DNA of 64,000 nt from Halosegnis marinus (GTDB lineage: Archaea; Halobacteriota; Halobacteria; Halobacteriales; Haloarculaceae), in assembly GCF_029338355.1 (NCBI RefSeq), contig NZ_CP119802.1, positions 496,001 to 560,000 of the forward strand. The letters are read 5' to 3'. Position numbers and translations under genes: made by a program. The notes under the pieces are model-generated. The model was not told the DNA's origin. It ran no database searches and worked only from the letters and a program-made list of their open reading frames with translations. Shown piece by piece: positions 32,763 through 41,771 of the stretch. Positions within the stretch are counted from its first letter, which is position 1. Every line of letters begins with the position of its first letter.

Positions 32763-34424
32763 CTACTCGTCGCGGCGCTGGCGCATGCTCTGTCGGGTGA
32801 ACTGCGGGGTCGCGCCGATGCCCTGCTCCTCCCGGAAGGAGCGCCACAGCAGGACGGACAGCGCCACGGAGACGCCGAGCCCCGCGGCGGCCGCCTCGAC
32901 GGGCGCGAAGGTGTACAAAAGCGCCGTCGAGGGGAGCGAGAAGGCGAGCAGGATGCCGTAGATGAGCCGGAGCGCGAGGTTTCGGAGGAGCGGCGGGTCG
33001 TCGGGGAACCCGACCTCGACTTCGAGGTCGCCGCGCTCGACGGTGGCGAGGACGGATTCGAGCTTCGGCGGCACCTCGAACAGCGCCTGCGTCGTCCGGG
33101 AGAGCTGGCCGCCGAACTCCTCGACGCCCTCGCGGATGCCGGCCTCGATGTACCCCTCCTCCCCGAGGTAGTCGGTCGCCACCTCGATGAAGTCGAAGTC
33201 CGGGTCGAGGGTGACACAGACCCCCTCGACGACGGTGGCGACCCGGAGCACGAGCGCGAGGTTCGGCGGCAGGCGGAGCGGGAACTCGTAGATGGTGTCC
33301 TCCACCTGCGAGACGATCTGCTGGACGCGGTACTGCTCGATGTCCTCCCCGCGGGCGTCCGCGATGGCCAGTTCCATCACGTCGCTCATCGTCCCGCGGT
33401 CGGCCTCCGGCGACAGCGTCCCCATCTCGATGAGCGTGTCGAGGATGGCGTCGGTGTCCTGCCGGGCGACGGCCATGTAGAAGTCCACGATCTTCTCCTG
33501 GATGAACGGGTCCACGCGGCCGCTCATCCCGAAGTCGTAGAAGACGAGCGTCCCGTCGTCCTGCACCGCGAGGTTGCCCGGGTGGGGGTCGGCGTGGAAG
33601 ACGCCGTCCTCGACGATCATCTTGAGGTAGACGCGCTGGAGCGTCTCGGCGAGCCGCGTTCGGTCGACCCCGAGCGCGTCGAGGTCGTCGATGTCGTTGA
33701 TCTTCGTGCCGGGGACGTACTCCATCGTGAGCACGCGCTCGGAGGAGTACGGCTCGGAGACGTCGGGGACGCGCACCTCCGGCTCGTCGGCGAGGTTCGC
33801 GCGGATCTCGCGGAGCATCTCGCGCTCGCGGCCGTAGTCCATCTCCTCGCGGATGACCTTCGAGAACTCGTTGGCGAGCGTCTCCATCGAGAAGGAGCGC
33901 GCGTCGTCGACGAACCGCATCAGCAGGGGGAGCGAGAAGTCGATGACGCGGAGGTCCGCCTCCACGAGCTCCTCGACGCCGGGGCGGCGCACCTTCACGG
34001 CCACCTGCTCGCCGTCGAGTTCCGCGACGTACACCTGCCCGAGCGACGCGCCGCTTATCGCCTCGGTGTCGAACTCGTCGAACGCCTCCCCGACGGGGCC
34101 GAGGTCGCCCTCCAGCACCTCGCGGGCCTCGTCCCACGGGGCCGGCGGCACGCGGTCCTGGAGCTCCTCGAACTCCTCGATGTACTCGGGCGGGAGCACG
34201 TCGGGGCGCGTCGAGAGCAGCTGGCCGAGCTTGATGAACGTCGGGCCGAGCCGCAACAGCGCGTCGAGCAGGGCCCGGGCGCGCTCGCGACGCATCTCCG
34301 GGGTGACCTCTCTGCTCCCGCCGAACAGCAGGAACCGCCGGCGGTCGCGGGCGTACGCGAACAGTATCGGGAGAAAGCGGTACGCGACGACGACGAACCG
34401 ACGGTACGCGCGGAGGACGGCCAC
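32763..34424 (-). CDS. ABC1/UbiB-family atypical kinase
   Basis: A 553-residue member of the ABC1/ADCK/UbiB family. The family-specific motif is FIKLGQLLSTRPD near 80-92 (KxGQ). The Gly/Ala-rich nucleotide loop is SGASLGQVYVAEL. The catalytic region HADPHPGNL is at about 275-283 and the metal-binding DFGMSG follows. Two C-terminal transmembrane helices end the chain. In bacteria and mitochondria UbiB supports ubiquinone synthesis or lipid-precursor distribution; in haloarchaea menaquinone or isoprenoid-lipid roles are plausible but unproven. Starts at GTG 34424, one base after the Hsp20 stop, so translation is coupled. Confidence 0.92.
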   Translation of the reverse strand: MAVLRAYRRFVVVAYRFLPILFAYARDRRRFLLFGGSREVTPEMRRERARALLDALLRLGPTFIKLGQLLSTRPDVLPPEYIEEFEELQDRVPPAPWDEAREVLEGDLGPVGEAFDEFDTEAISGASLGQVYVAELDGEQVAVKVRRPGVEELVEADLRVIDFSLPLLMRFVDDARSFSMETLANEFSKVIREEMDYGREREMLREIRANLADEPEVRVPDVSEPYSSERVLTMEYVPGTKINDIDDLDALGVDRTRLAETLQRVYLKMIVEDGVFHADPHPGNLAVQDDGTLVFYDFGMSGRVDPFIQEKIVDFYMAVARQDTDAILDTLIEMGTLSPEADRGTMSDVMELAIADARGEDIEQYRVQQIVSQVEDTIYEFPLRLPPNLALVLRVATVVEGVCVTLDPDFDFIEVATDYLGEEGYIEAGIREGVEEFGGQLSRTTQALFEVPPKLESVLATVERGDLEVEVGFPDDPPLLRNLALRLIYGILLAFSLPSTALLYTFAPVEAAAAGLGVSVALSVLLWRSFREEQGIGATPQFTRQSMRQRRDE

Positions 34425-34425
34425 G

Positions 34426-34782
34426 TCAGGCGTCGTCGACCGGGACGCTGGTGCCGCCGGTCGCGGCCGACTTCGGCAGCGTCAGCGTCAGGACGCCGCG
34501 GTCGAGGGAGCCGGACGCGTCGGTGCCGTCGACCGTCGGCGGGAGGGGCAACTCGGCGTCGAGGAACAGCGAGCGGTCCTCCGAGAGGTAGCGGAACTCC
34601 GCCGGCACGTCCTTGCCGCGGCGCGCCTCGATTCGGAGGCGTCCCCCCTCGACCGTCACGTCCACGGTTTCGGCGGAGACGCCCGGCAGGTCGAGCACGA
34701 GCCGGTAGGCGTCGTCGCCCTCCAGTAGGTCGGCGAACACCGCTTCCGGCAGGTCGCGCAACGCCTCGCGAAACGCAGTCAT
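34426..34782 (-). CDS. Hsp20/alpha-crystallin small heat-shock protein
   Basis: A 118-residue protein with an alpha-crystallin domain from about residue 25: LVLDLPGVSAETVDVTVEGG, LRIEARRGKDVPAEF, and GSLDRGVLTLTLPKS near 95-110. The last includes the conserved 'A/GxLxxGVLxLxLPK' ending. The N-terminal arm is short and the final IxI motif is weak (SVPVDD). An ATP-independent holdase role is expected. Head gene of the Hsp20-UbiB-aminotransferase run. Confidence 0.9.
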   Translation of the reverse strand: MTAFREALRDLPEAVFADLLEGDDAYRLVLDLPGVSAETVDVTVEGGRLRIEARRGKDVPAEFRYLSEDRSLFLDAELPLPPTVDGTDASGSLDRGVLTLTLPKSAATGGTSVPVDDA

Positions 34783-34887
34783 GGCCCGAGATACGCCCCG
34801 GCGGGCGAAAAACCCCCCGGTAGCGGCGGGCGCGCGAGGGTCGCGCCTTCGGGTAGCTTTATCCGGAGCCACCCCCACGACCGGGGT

Positions 34888-35766
34888 ATGCTCCGCGTGC
34901 GGGCCCCGGCGACGAGCGCGAACCTCGGCAGCGGATTCGATACCTTCGGGGTGGCGTTCGACCGGCCCGCCGACGTGGTGAGCGTCGAGAAGGCCGACCG
35001 CACGACCATCGAGGTGACCGGCGTCGGCTCGCAGTTCATCCCCGAGGACCCCGGGAAGAACACCGTCGGGGCCGTCGCCGAGGCGCTCGACGCGCCGGCG
35101 CACATCCACATCGACAAGGGAATCCGTCCGGCCTCGGGCCTCGGCTCCTCGGCCGCGAGCGCCGCGGCCGCCGCCGTGGCGCTCGACGAACTGTACGACC
35201 GCGGCTACACCCGCGAGGAACTCGTCCCGATAGCCGCGGAGGGCGAGGCCGTCGTCTCCGGCGACGCCCACGCCGACAACGTCGCCCCCTCGATTCTCGG
35301 GGGGTTCACCATCGCCCGCGACGACGGCGTCACCTGTATCGACGCGAACGTGCCGCTCGTGGCGTGCCTGCCCGAGATAGTCGTCTCGACGCGGGACGCG
35401 CGCCGCGTCGTTCCCGACGGCGCGCGGCTCTCGGAGGTCGTCGAGACGGTGCGCAACGCCGCCACCCTCACCGCGGGGATGGCCCGCTCGGACCCCGAAC
35501 TCGTCGGGCGCGGCATGGACGACCCCGTCGTGACCCCGGCCCGCGCGCGGCTCATCGACGGCTACGACGGCGTCCGCGAGGCCGCCTTCGACGCCGGCGC
35601 GACCGGCGTCACCATCTCCGGGGCCGGCCCCGCGATGCTCGCGGCCTGCCGCGACGAGACCGACAGCCGGGACGTGGCGCTCGCGATGCTGGACGCCTTC
35701 GCCGACGCCGGCGTGGAGGCGCGCGCCTTCCGCACCGAGATCGGCGACGGCGCGACCGTGCTGTAG
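34888..35766 (+). CDS. thrB: Homoserine kinase (GHMP family)
   Basis: A 292-residue GHMP kinase. The N-terminal MLRVRAPATSANLGSGFDTFG is characteristic of homoserine kinase. The ATP-binding motif is PASGLGSSAASAAAAAV (about 82-98), and the C-terminal GVTISGAGPAMLA forms the third GHMP motif. It phosphorylates homoserine in threonine synthesis. A CTTTATCC element about 30 bases before ATG 34888 supports the start. It stands alone here; other threonine genes are not in the window. Confidence 0.95.
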   Translation: MLRVRAPATSANLGSGFDTFGVAFDRPADVVSVEKADRTTIEVTGVGSQFIPEDPGKNTVGAVAEALDAPAHIHIDKGIRPASGLGSSAASAAAAAVALDELYDRGYTREELVPIAAEGEAVVSGDAHADNVAPSILGGFTIARDDGVTCIDANVPLVACLPEIVVSTRDARRVVPDGARLSEVVETVRNAATLTAGMARSDPELVGRGMDDPVVTPARARLIDGYDGVREAAFDAGATGVTISGAGPAMLAACRDETDSRDVALAMLDAFADAGVEARAFRTEIGDGATVL

Positions 35767-35910
35767 CGAACAGGCGACTCCGTTCTCGCGGCGCGTCGTC
35801 GCGCTCCCGCCCCGGGCACCGCGGGCGACTCGTCAGGTCACGCGGGGGGTGGCCGCGGCTCCGTACTTGGACTTCAGGAGCCGAGAAAACAGAAGGAACC
35901 GAAAGCCGAC

Positions 35911-36816
35911 TCAGACGCCGCGACCCTGCAGCTTCTCCTCCTCGTCCATCGTCTCGTTCGCCATCCCCTTCATGCCCTTGCCGGGGGACTTGGCGATCTC
36001 CTTCAGGGTGTCCGGGTCGTCGTAGTTGTTGACCGCGGCGACGATGGCCTCGCCCATCGCCTGCGGGTTCTCCGCGCCGAAGATACCGGAGCCGACGAAG
36101 ATGCCGTCACAGCCGAGCTGCATCATCAGCGCGGCGTCGGCGGGCGTGGCGATGCCGCCGGCCGCGAAGTTGACGACCGGGAGCCGGCCCATGTCGGCCG
36201 TCTCGTGGACGAGGTCGCGGGGGGCCTCGTGCTCGCGGGCCCACTCGTCGCGCTCCTCGTGTTTCATGCCGGAGAGCTTCCGGATGGCGCGCTGGATGTT
36301 GCGCTGGTGGGTGACGGCCTGGTTCACGTCGCCCGTGCCGGCCTCGCCCTTCGTGCGGATCATCGCCGCGCCCTCGTCGATGCGCCGGAGCGCCTCGCCG
36401 AGGTTGCGCGCGCCGCAGACGAACGGCGCGGTGAAGTCGCGCTTGTCGATGTGGTAGCGCTCGTCGGCGGTCGTGAGCACCTCGGACTCGTCGACCATGT
36501 CGGCGCCCGTCGCCTCGAGTATCTGCGCCTCGGCCGTGTGGCCGATGCGAGCCTTCCCCATCACCGGAATCGAGACCTCGTCGATTATCTCCTCCAGCAT
36601 GCCGGGGTCGGCCATCCGCGCGACGCCGCCGCGCTTGCGGATGTCGGCGGGGACGGCTTCGAGCGACATCACGGCGACCGCGCCGGCGTCCTCGGCGATT
36701 CGGGCCTGCTCGCGCGTGACGACGTCCATGATGACGCCGCCCTTCTGCATCTTCGCGAAGCCCCGCTTCACGAGGTCCGTGCCGCGTCGGAGCTCCTCGA
36801 TATCGGTCTCGGACAT
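35911..36816 (-). CDS. pdxS: Pyridoxal 5'-phosphate synthase subunit PdxS
   Basis: A 301-residue PdxS/SNZ-family TIM barrel, a highly conserved protein that makes PLP from ribose phosphate, glyceraldehyde phosphate and ammonia. Landmarks are [17 protein letters not shown] (about 16-32), [59 protein letters not shown] and [12 protein letters not shown]. These carry the substrate lysines. The glutaminase partner PdxT is not next to it. The 144-base gap to thrB downstream shows no gene. Confidence 0.97.
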   Translation of the reverse strand: MSETDIEELRRGTDLVKRGFAKMQKGGVIMDVVTREQARIAEDAGAVAVMSLEAVPADIRKRGGVARMADPGMLEEIIDEVSIPVMGKARIGHTAEAQILEATGADMVDESEVLTTADERYHIDKRDFTAPFVCGARNLGEALRRIDEGAAMIRTKGEAGTGDVNQAVTHQRNIQRAIRKLSGMKHEERDEWAREHEAPRDLVHETADMGRLPVVNFAAGGIATPADAALMMQLGCDGIFVGSGIFGAENPQAMGEAIVAAVNNYDDPDTLKEIAKSPGKGMKGMANETMDEEEKLQGRGV

Positions 36817-36914
36817 GCCCGAAGCTTGGGTTGGGACGCACTTAACCCGTGTCCTTCCGGGGGCGACGCGGCCGGCTTCGGGGCGTTTTTGCCCTCGCGC
36901 GCCGACCCCGGGAT

Positions 36915-37655
36915 ATGTTCGAGCGGCTCGGCCGACGCCTGAACGCGCTCGCGGCCCGGTACGTCCCCGGCGGCGACGACCCGATACCGGACGCCGACGC
37001 GCTCCCGCGCTACCTCGCGCCGCTCCCCTCGTGGCTGGAGGCGTTCGGCCTCCGCGTCGTCTGGCTCGTCGTCCTGACGAACCTCGCGGGCACGGCGTTC
37101 GGCTTCTGGTACTACCGCTTCCAGTTCGCCGGCACCGAGCCCGTCATGTGGGCGTTCGTCCCCGACTCCCCGCTCGCGACGCTGTTCATCGCGCTGGCGC
37201 TCGCGGCGTGGCGGCTCGGGAGGCACTCGGAGTACCTCGCGGCGCTCGCCTTCTTCGGCTGTATCAAGCTCGGGGCGTGGACCCCGTTCGTCCAGCTGTT
37301 CGTCAACGGGCAGGGCGCGACGCCGACGTGGCTCTACCAGTTCCTCATCTGGAGCCACGCCGCGATGGTCGTGCAGGCGTTCCTGCTCCACCGTCTCGCC
37401 GACTTCCGGGTGCGGGCCGTCGCCGTCGCGCTCGTCTGGTACGGGCTCAACGACGTGGTTGACTACTTCGTCCCCGTGGTCGGCGAGCCACACCACACCT
37501 ACCTCTCGGGCGAACTCGTCGGCGGCGTCCTCGACCACACGACCACGGCGCACGACCTCGCGGCGGCGTGTGCGGTCGTGTTGACGATGACGTGTGTGTT
37601 CCTCGCGCTGGCGACGCGGGCGTGGAAGCTGCGTGACAGGCGGCCACAAGCGTAA
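36915..37655 (+). CDS. DUF1405 membrane protein
   Basis: A 246-residue integral membrane protein with six predicted helices, matching DUF1405 (YpjA-like). Characteristic segments are [40 protein letters not shown] and [18 protein letters not shown], followed by a conserved [11 protein letters not shown] near 178-188. Function unknown in any organism, to my knowledge. ATG 36915 gives the family's length; an upstream ATG at 36849 would add an Arg-rich tail inside the promoter region shared with pdxS. Confidence 0.88.
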   Translation: MFERLGRRLNALAARYVPGGDDPIPDADALPRYLAPLPSWLEAFGLRVVWLVVLTNLAGTAFGFWYYRFQFAGTEPVMWAFVPDSPLATLFIALALAAWRLGRHSEYLAALAFFGCIKLGAWTPFVQLFVNGQGATPTWLYQFLIWSHAAMVVQAFLLHRLADFRVRAVAVALVWYGLNDVVDYFVPVVGEPHHTYLSGELVGGVLDHTTTAHDLAAACAVVLTMTCVFLALATRAWKLRDRRPQA

Positions 37656-37680
37656 TTCGGGACGCGGCCGCCCCGTCGGT

Positions 37681-37899
37681 ATGGCCCTCGACATCCCGAT
37701 ACTCGCGGTCGGGGCGGCGTGGCTCCTCCTCGGGAGCGTCAGCGTCCGTCGCCCGCACGACATCTACCGACGGTTCCGACCCGACGTGTGGGCCGACGCG
37801 ACCGTCCGCCGGCGCGACCGTAGCGCCACCCGCGTCAGGCGGTTCGGCTACCTACTCGCCGGCTGCGGGCTGGGCGCGCTCGCCATCCAGTTCGTCTGA
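37681..37899 (+). CDS. Small two-helix membrane protein
   Basis: A 72-residue protein with helices at about 3-20 and 55-71, separated by a basic loop (RRPHDIYRRFRPDVWADATV). It lies 25 bases after the DUF1405 gene and is probably co-transcribed with it. Ends 6 bases before the stop of the convergent valS gene. I recognise no family. Confidence 0.7.
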   Translation: MALDIPILAVGAAWLLLGSVSVRRPHDIYRRFRPDVWADATVRRRDRSATRVRRFGYLLAGCGLGALAIQFV

Positions 37900-37905
37900 G
37901 CCGTC

Positions 37906-40524
37906 TCAGCGGACGATGACGACCGCGTTGTCCGTCTCGACGAAGTCGCCCTCGCCGGCGAACGTTCGCGCCTCCTCCAGTTCGAACATCTCCGCGTCGA
38001 GCACCTCGTCCGCGACGTGGAGCCGTCCGTTCGAGACGGCGAACTCGCCGGCCGCGATGGCCGCGTCGAGGTCGCCGACCTTGCTGCCGTACTCCGGGCC
38101 GACCAGCGAGTAGTCGAGGTCGACGCCCGTGACCTCGGTCGAGAGTGCCGGCGCCTCGTCGAGCCGTTCGAGCGTGCCGACGTGCATCGCGCCCGCGACG
38201 GCGTCCTCGAAGCCGCCGATGTCGCCGTACACCGCGACCTCGTCGAGCGGCGCGTTCAGCGCCAGCCCGTTGTCCGTCTTGTAGCCGCGCAGGGCGGCGA
38301 TGACTTCGAGGGCCGTCTCGCCCGCCTCGCGGTCCGCCTCGTAGCCCGACGGCTCCGGCCAGTCGGCGCGGTGGACCGACGAGTCCGCGTACAGCTCCCG
38401 GTACAGCTCCTCCGTGATGTGCGGGAGGAACGGCGCGAACAGCTTCAGGAACCGCTCGTGGGCCGTCCGGAGCGCGAACGGCGTGGAGTCGGCGTCGGAC
38501 TGCTTCGCGATCTCGAGGTAGTCGTCGCAGAACGTGTTCCAGAAGAACGCCCGGAGCCGGTCGCGCGCCTTCGAGAACTCGTAGGCCTCGAAGTGGTCGG
38601 TGACCTCGCGGGTCAGTTCGTCCAGCGACGCCAGCAGCCACTCGTCCATCGCGGCCAGTTCGTCGGGCTCCTCGGGCGACTCATCGGCGAGCGAGCGGAC
38701 GAGCTTCGAGGCGTTCCAGAGCTTCTGGAGCAGCTTCTCGCCCGTGACGAGGTCGTTCTCCTTGAACGGGAAGTCGTCGCCGACGGCGGTTCCGGCCGCC
38801 CAGTAGCGGGTGGCGTCGACCGGGAACTCGTCGAGGACGGCCTGCGGCTCGACGACGTTCCCCTTCGACTTCGACATCTTCTCGCGGTTCTCGTCGAGGA
38901 CGTGGCCGTTTATCATCACCGCGTCGAACGGGACCTCCCCGGTGTGTTCGTAGCACTTGACGACGGTGTGGAACAGCCAGAAGGAGATGATGTCGTGGCC
39001 CTGCGGCCGGAGGTCGAACTGGTACAGTTCGGGGTGCTCCATCGTGTACTCCTCGGCGTCGTCGTCCCAGTCCCACCCGGCGTTGACGAGCGGCGTCAGG
39101 CTCGACGTGGCCCACGTGTCGAAGACGTCCTCCTCGGGCGTGAACTCGGAGCCGCCGCAGGCGGGACAGGCGTCGACCGGCGGGTCGTCGGAGAGCGGGT
39201 CGACGGGCAGGTCGGCCTTCTCAGCGAGTATCGTCTCGCCGCAGTCGCCGCAGTACCAGACCGGGAACGGGATGCCCGAGTCGCGCTGGCGGGAGATACA
39301 CCAGTCCCATTCGAGCCCCTCGACCCAGTGTTCGTACCGGGTGAGCATCTTCTCGGGGTACCAGTCCATCTCGCGGCCCGCCTCCAGGTACTCCTCCGTC
39401 CGGTCGAGGACCTCGACGTACCACTGGTCGGTGACGCGGAACTCGATGTCCGTCCCGCACCGCTCGTGGACCTGGACGTCGTGGACGATGGCCTCGCGGG
39501 AGACCAGGTGGCCCGCCGCGTCGAGGTCATCGACGATGGCCTCGCGGGCCTCGTGGGTGGACATGCCCTCGTACTCGCCGGCCTCCTCGGTCATCGTCGC
39601 GGACTCGTCGATGGCGACCCGGAGGTCGAGGTCGTGGGCCTGGTACCACTCGATGTCCGTCTGGTCGCCGAAGGTACAGCACATGACGACGCCGGTCCCC
39701 TTCTCCATATCGACGCGCTCGTCCTCGTAGACGGGGACCTCGTGGCCGAACAGCGGGACGCGCGCCGTCGAGCCGGGGAGGTCGTCGGTGCGGTCGTCGT
39801 CCGGGTGGACGAACATCGCGACACACGCCGGCAACAGCTCGGGACGCGTGGTGGCGATGGTGACCTCGTCGCGCGGGCCGTCCACGAGTTCGAAGGTGAT
39901 GTCGTTGAAGTGGGCGTCCCGCTCGGCGTCCTCCGTCTCGACCTGCGAGATGGCGGTCTCGCAGTCGGGACACCAGATGGCCGGCGCGCGCTCGCGGTAC
40001 TCGCGGCCCTGCTCGTAGAGGTCGACGAAGGAGAGCTGCGAGAGCCGCTGGACGCGCGGCTCGATGGTCTTGTACGTGTGGTCCCAGTCGACGGAGACGG
40101 CGAGCGACTGCATCTCCTCCGTGAAGTCGGCCTCGTACTCGCGGCAGACCTCGCGGCAGAGCTCCTGGAACTCGCGGCGCTCGTAGTCCTGGTGGCGGAT
40201 ACCGAGTTCGCGCTCGGTCAGTCGCTCGGAGGCGATGCCGTTGTCGTCGTAGCCGAACGGGAAGAACACGTCCGCGTCGGCCATCCGGTGGTAGCGGGCC
40301 GCGAAGTCCTGCAGGGTCGAACCGTACAGGTGGCCCATGTGGAGGCTCCCGCTGACGGTCGGCGGCGGCGTGTCGATGCTGTAGACGGTGTTGGGGTCCT
40401 CGGCCTCGTCGCGGTAGGCGTACGTCCCCTCGTCGAGCCAGCGCTGTTGCCAGGTCGGCTCGACCGCGTCGGGGTCGTACGCGCCGGCGAGGGGGTCCTC
40501 CTCGGTCGCGTCGGGTGTACTCAT
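37906..40524 (-). CDS. valS: Valyl-tRNA synthetase
   Basis: An 872-residue class Ia synthetase. The HIGH motif appears as HMGH in PPPTVSGSLHMGHLYGSTLQ (about 52-71) and KMSKS is present intact (REKMSKSKGNVVEPQAVLDE, about 540-560). The CP1 editing domain contains IATTRPELLPACVA and KGTGVVMCCTFGDQTDIEWY. Zinc-knuckle cysteine pairs are seen at CGDCGETI and CPACGGSE. It charges tRNA-Val and hydrolyses mischarged Thr-tRNA-Val. The anticodon-binding region and a short C-terminal domain complete the usual archaeal length. Confidence 0.97.
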   Translation of the reverse strand: MSTPDATEEDPLAGAYDPDAVEPTWQQRWLDEGTYAYRDEAEDPNTVYSIDTPPPTVSGSLHMGHLYGSTLQDFAARYHRMADADVFFPFGYDDNGIASERLTERELGIRHQDYERREFQELCREVCREYEADFTEEMQSLAVSVDWDHTYKTIEPRVQRLSQLSFVDLYEQGREYRERAPAIWCPDCETAISQVETEDAERDAHFNDITFELVDGPRDEVTIATTRPELLPACVAMFVHPDDDRTDDLPGSTARVPLFGHEVPVYEDERVDMEKGTGVVMCCTFGDQTDIEWYQAHDLDLRVAIDESATMTEEAGEYEGMSTHEAREAIVDDLDAAGHLVSREAIVHDVQVHERCGTDIEFRVTDQWYVEVLDRTEEYLEAGREMDWYPEKMLTRYEHWVEGLEWDWCISRQRDSGIPFPVWYCGDCGETILAEKADLPVDPLSDDPPVDACPACGGSEFTPEEDVFDTWATSSLTPLVNAGWDWDDDAEEYTMEHPELYQFDLRPQGHDIISFWLFHTVVKCYEHTGEVPFDAVMINGHVLDENREKMSKSKGNVVEPQAVLDEFPVDATRYWAAGTAVGDDFPFKENDLVTGEKLLQKLWNASKLVRSLADESPEEPDELAAMDEWLLASLDELTREVTDHFEAYEFSKARDRLRAFFWNTFCDDYLEIAKQSDADSTPFALRTAHERFLKLFAPFLPHITEELYRELYADSSVHRADWPEPSGYEADREAGETALEVIAALRGYKTDNGLALNAPLDEVAVYGDIGGFEDAVAGAMHVGTLERLDEAPALSTEVTGVDLDYSLVGPEYGSKVGDLDAAIAAGEFAVSNGRLHVADEVLDAEMFELEEARTFAGEGDFVETDNAVVIVR

Positions 40525-40713
40525 TGTGTGGGTGGAGAGGTGTGCGTCGCTTAGGCTGTTCGGAAACGGGACGACGGTCGGAAGGAAGTGTGTGCGGCCC
40601 TACGAGGGGCCTACGACGGCGCGGACCGCGGGCTCCGCGGGAGCGAACCGGGGCGAGAGCGCGGGCATGGAGGCAAAAAGCCGTGCGGGCCGCTTAGGCG
40701 TTTCGTCGGCGTG

Positions 40714-41613
40714 TCACTCCCCCTCGCCGTCGGCGGTGTGGGAGCGCACCCACAGCTCCCCGATGCGCGACAGCCGCGTCCGGTAGGACTTCCCCTGCTC
40801 CTCCTGCTCGATGTACCCCTTCCCGCCGGGACCGAGGCGGTCGACGTTGTAGATGACCTTCGAGCGGAACGAGTCGGTGTACTCCTCGCCGAGTTCGCGC
40901 GCCAGCGTCCCCGCGAGTTCCGAGACGGACTCGAACTCCCCGTGGTCGCCCAGCGTGAAGAGGATGAGCTCCTCGAACGGCTTCACGTTCGAGAAGGAGG
41001 CGACCGGGAGTTCGACGATGTGGCTCCCGCCGAGCTCCTTCGCGCCGATGGTGGTGCCGCGCTCGTCGAACTCCGCGAGGAGGTCGCGGGCCGCGTCGAG
41101 CCGCTCGGCGACGCGCTCGTCGTCGGCCTCGCCGTCAAGGACGTCCGCGAGCAGGTCGGCGCCCGCCCGGAGTTCCTCCGCGAGTTCGGTTTCGAGGTAC
41201 TTCTCGGGGGCCGTGTAGTAGGTGTGGACGCGGTCGCGGTCGTCGGCGCGCTCGACGGCGATGGAGTGGGCCGCGGTGGCGAAGGCGAAGGAGACGACGC
41301 GGGGCATCGAGGAGACGTTCACCCACACCTCGTTGCCGGCGTCGAGTTCGGCGTTGATGAGGTCGAACGCCTGCTCGAAGGCCGCGCCGTAGTCGTACAC
41401 GTCCGCGACGCCGTACCGCTCCGTCTCCGCGCCCAAGAGATTGCGGAAGTCCTTCTCCAGTTTCGCGCCGAGGTTCCGCGAGTACTCCACGTTCGCCTCG
41501 CTGCCGACCGCGCCCTCCAGGAGGACGACCCGGTCGACGGTGCGGCGGTCGCGCACCAGCGGCGCGATGAGCCGGTCGTAGTCGAACCCGACCGGGACGA
41601 TGTGGGTCTGCAT
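40714..41613 (-). CDS. DUF6293 (HFX_2341-type) protein with CARF-like domain and winged helix
   Basis: A 299-residue protein of the haloarchaeal DUF6293 group. The N-terminal half (1-150) is a Rossmann-like CARF-type domain: THIVPVGFDYDRLIAPLVRD, RVVLLEGAVGSEANVEYSRN, and EVWVNVSSMPRVVSFAFATA at about 92-111, in the position of the CARF 'N-(I/L)-(S/T)-G-G' ligand loop. A linker leads to a winged-helix half (about 200-290: SVSELAGTLARELGEEYTDS, VIYNVDRLGPGGKGYIEQEE). Such proteins are probably ligand-responsive regulators. CTTTATC about 27 bases before ATG 41613 indicates leaderless expression. No CRISPR array or cas gene lies nearby. Confidence 0.8.
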   Translation of the reverse strand: MQTHIVPVGFDYDRLIAPLVRDRRTVDRVVLLEGAVGSEANVEYSRNLGAKLEKDFRNLLGAETERYGVADVYDYGAAFEQAFDLINAELDAGNEVWVNVSSMPRVVSFAFATAAHSIAVERADDRDRVHTYYTAPEKYLETELAEELRAGADLLADVLDGEADDERVAERLDAARDLLAEFDERGTTIGAKELGGSHIVELPVASFSNVKPFEELILFTLGDHGEFESVSELAGTLARELGEEYTDSFRSKVIYNVDRLGPGGKGYIEQEEQGKSYRTRLSRIGELWVRSHTADGEGE

Positions 41614-41771
41614 ACCCGCAGGTGTGTGGTACGGGGGATAAAGACGGGGGACCGCCGGCCGCGAAGGGGGAAAACGGGTAGGGGGGTTCGGCGCCCGGCG
41701 ACTCCCCGGTGACAGTAGCGCGCGCGGCGATATGAGGCGTCCGCGGTCGTGCGCCGTCGCCGCCCGCGCCG

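Noticed and set aside
35767-35910. Small RNA or terminator between thrB and pdxS
   Set aside because: No stable hairpin with a poly-T run and no promoter; both genes converge here, so it is probably only a 3' gap.
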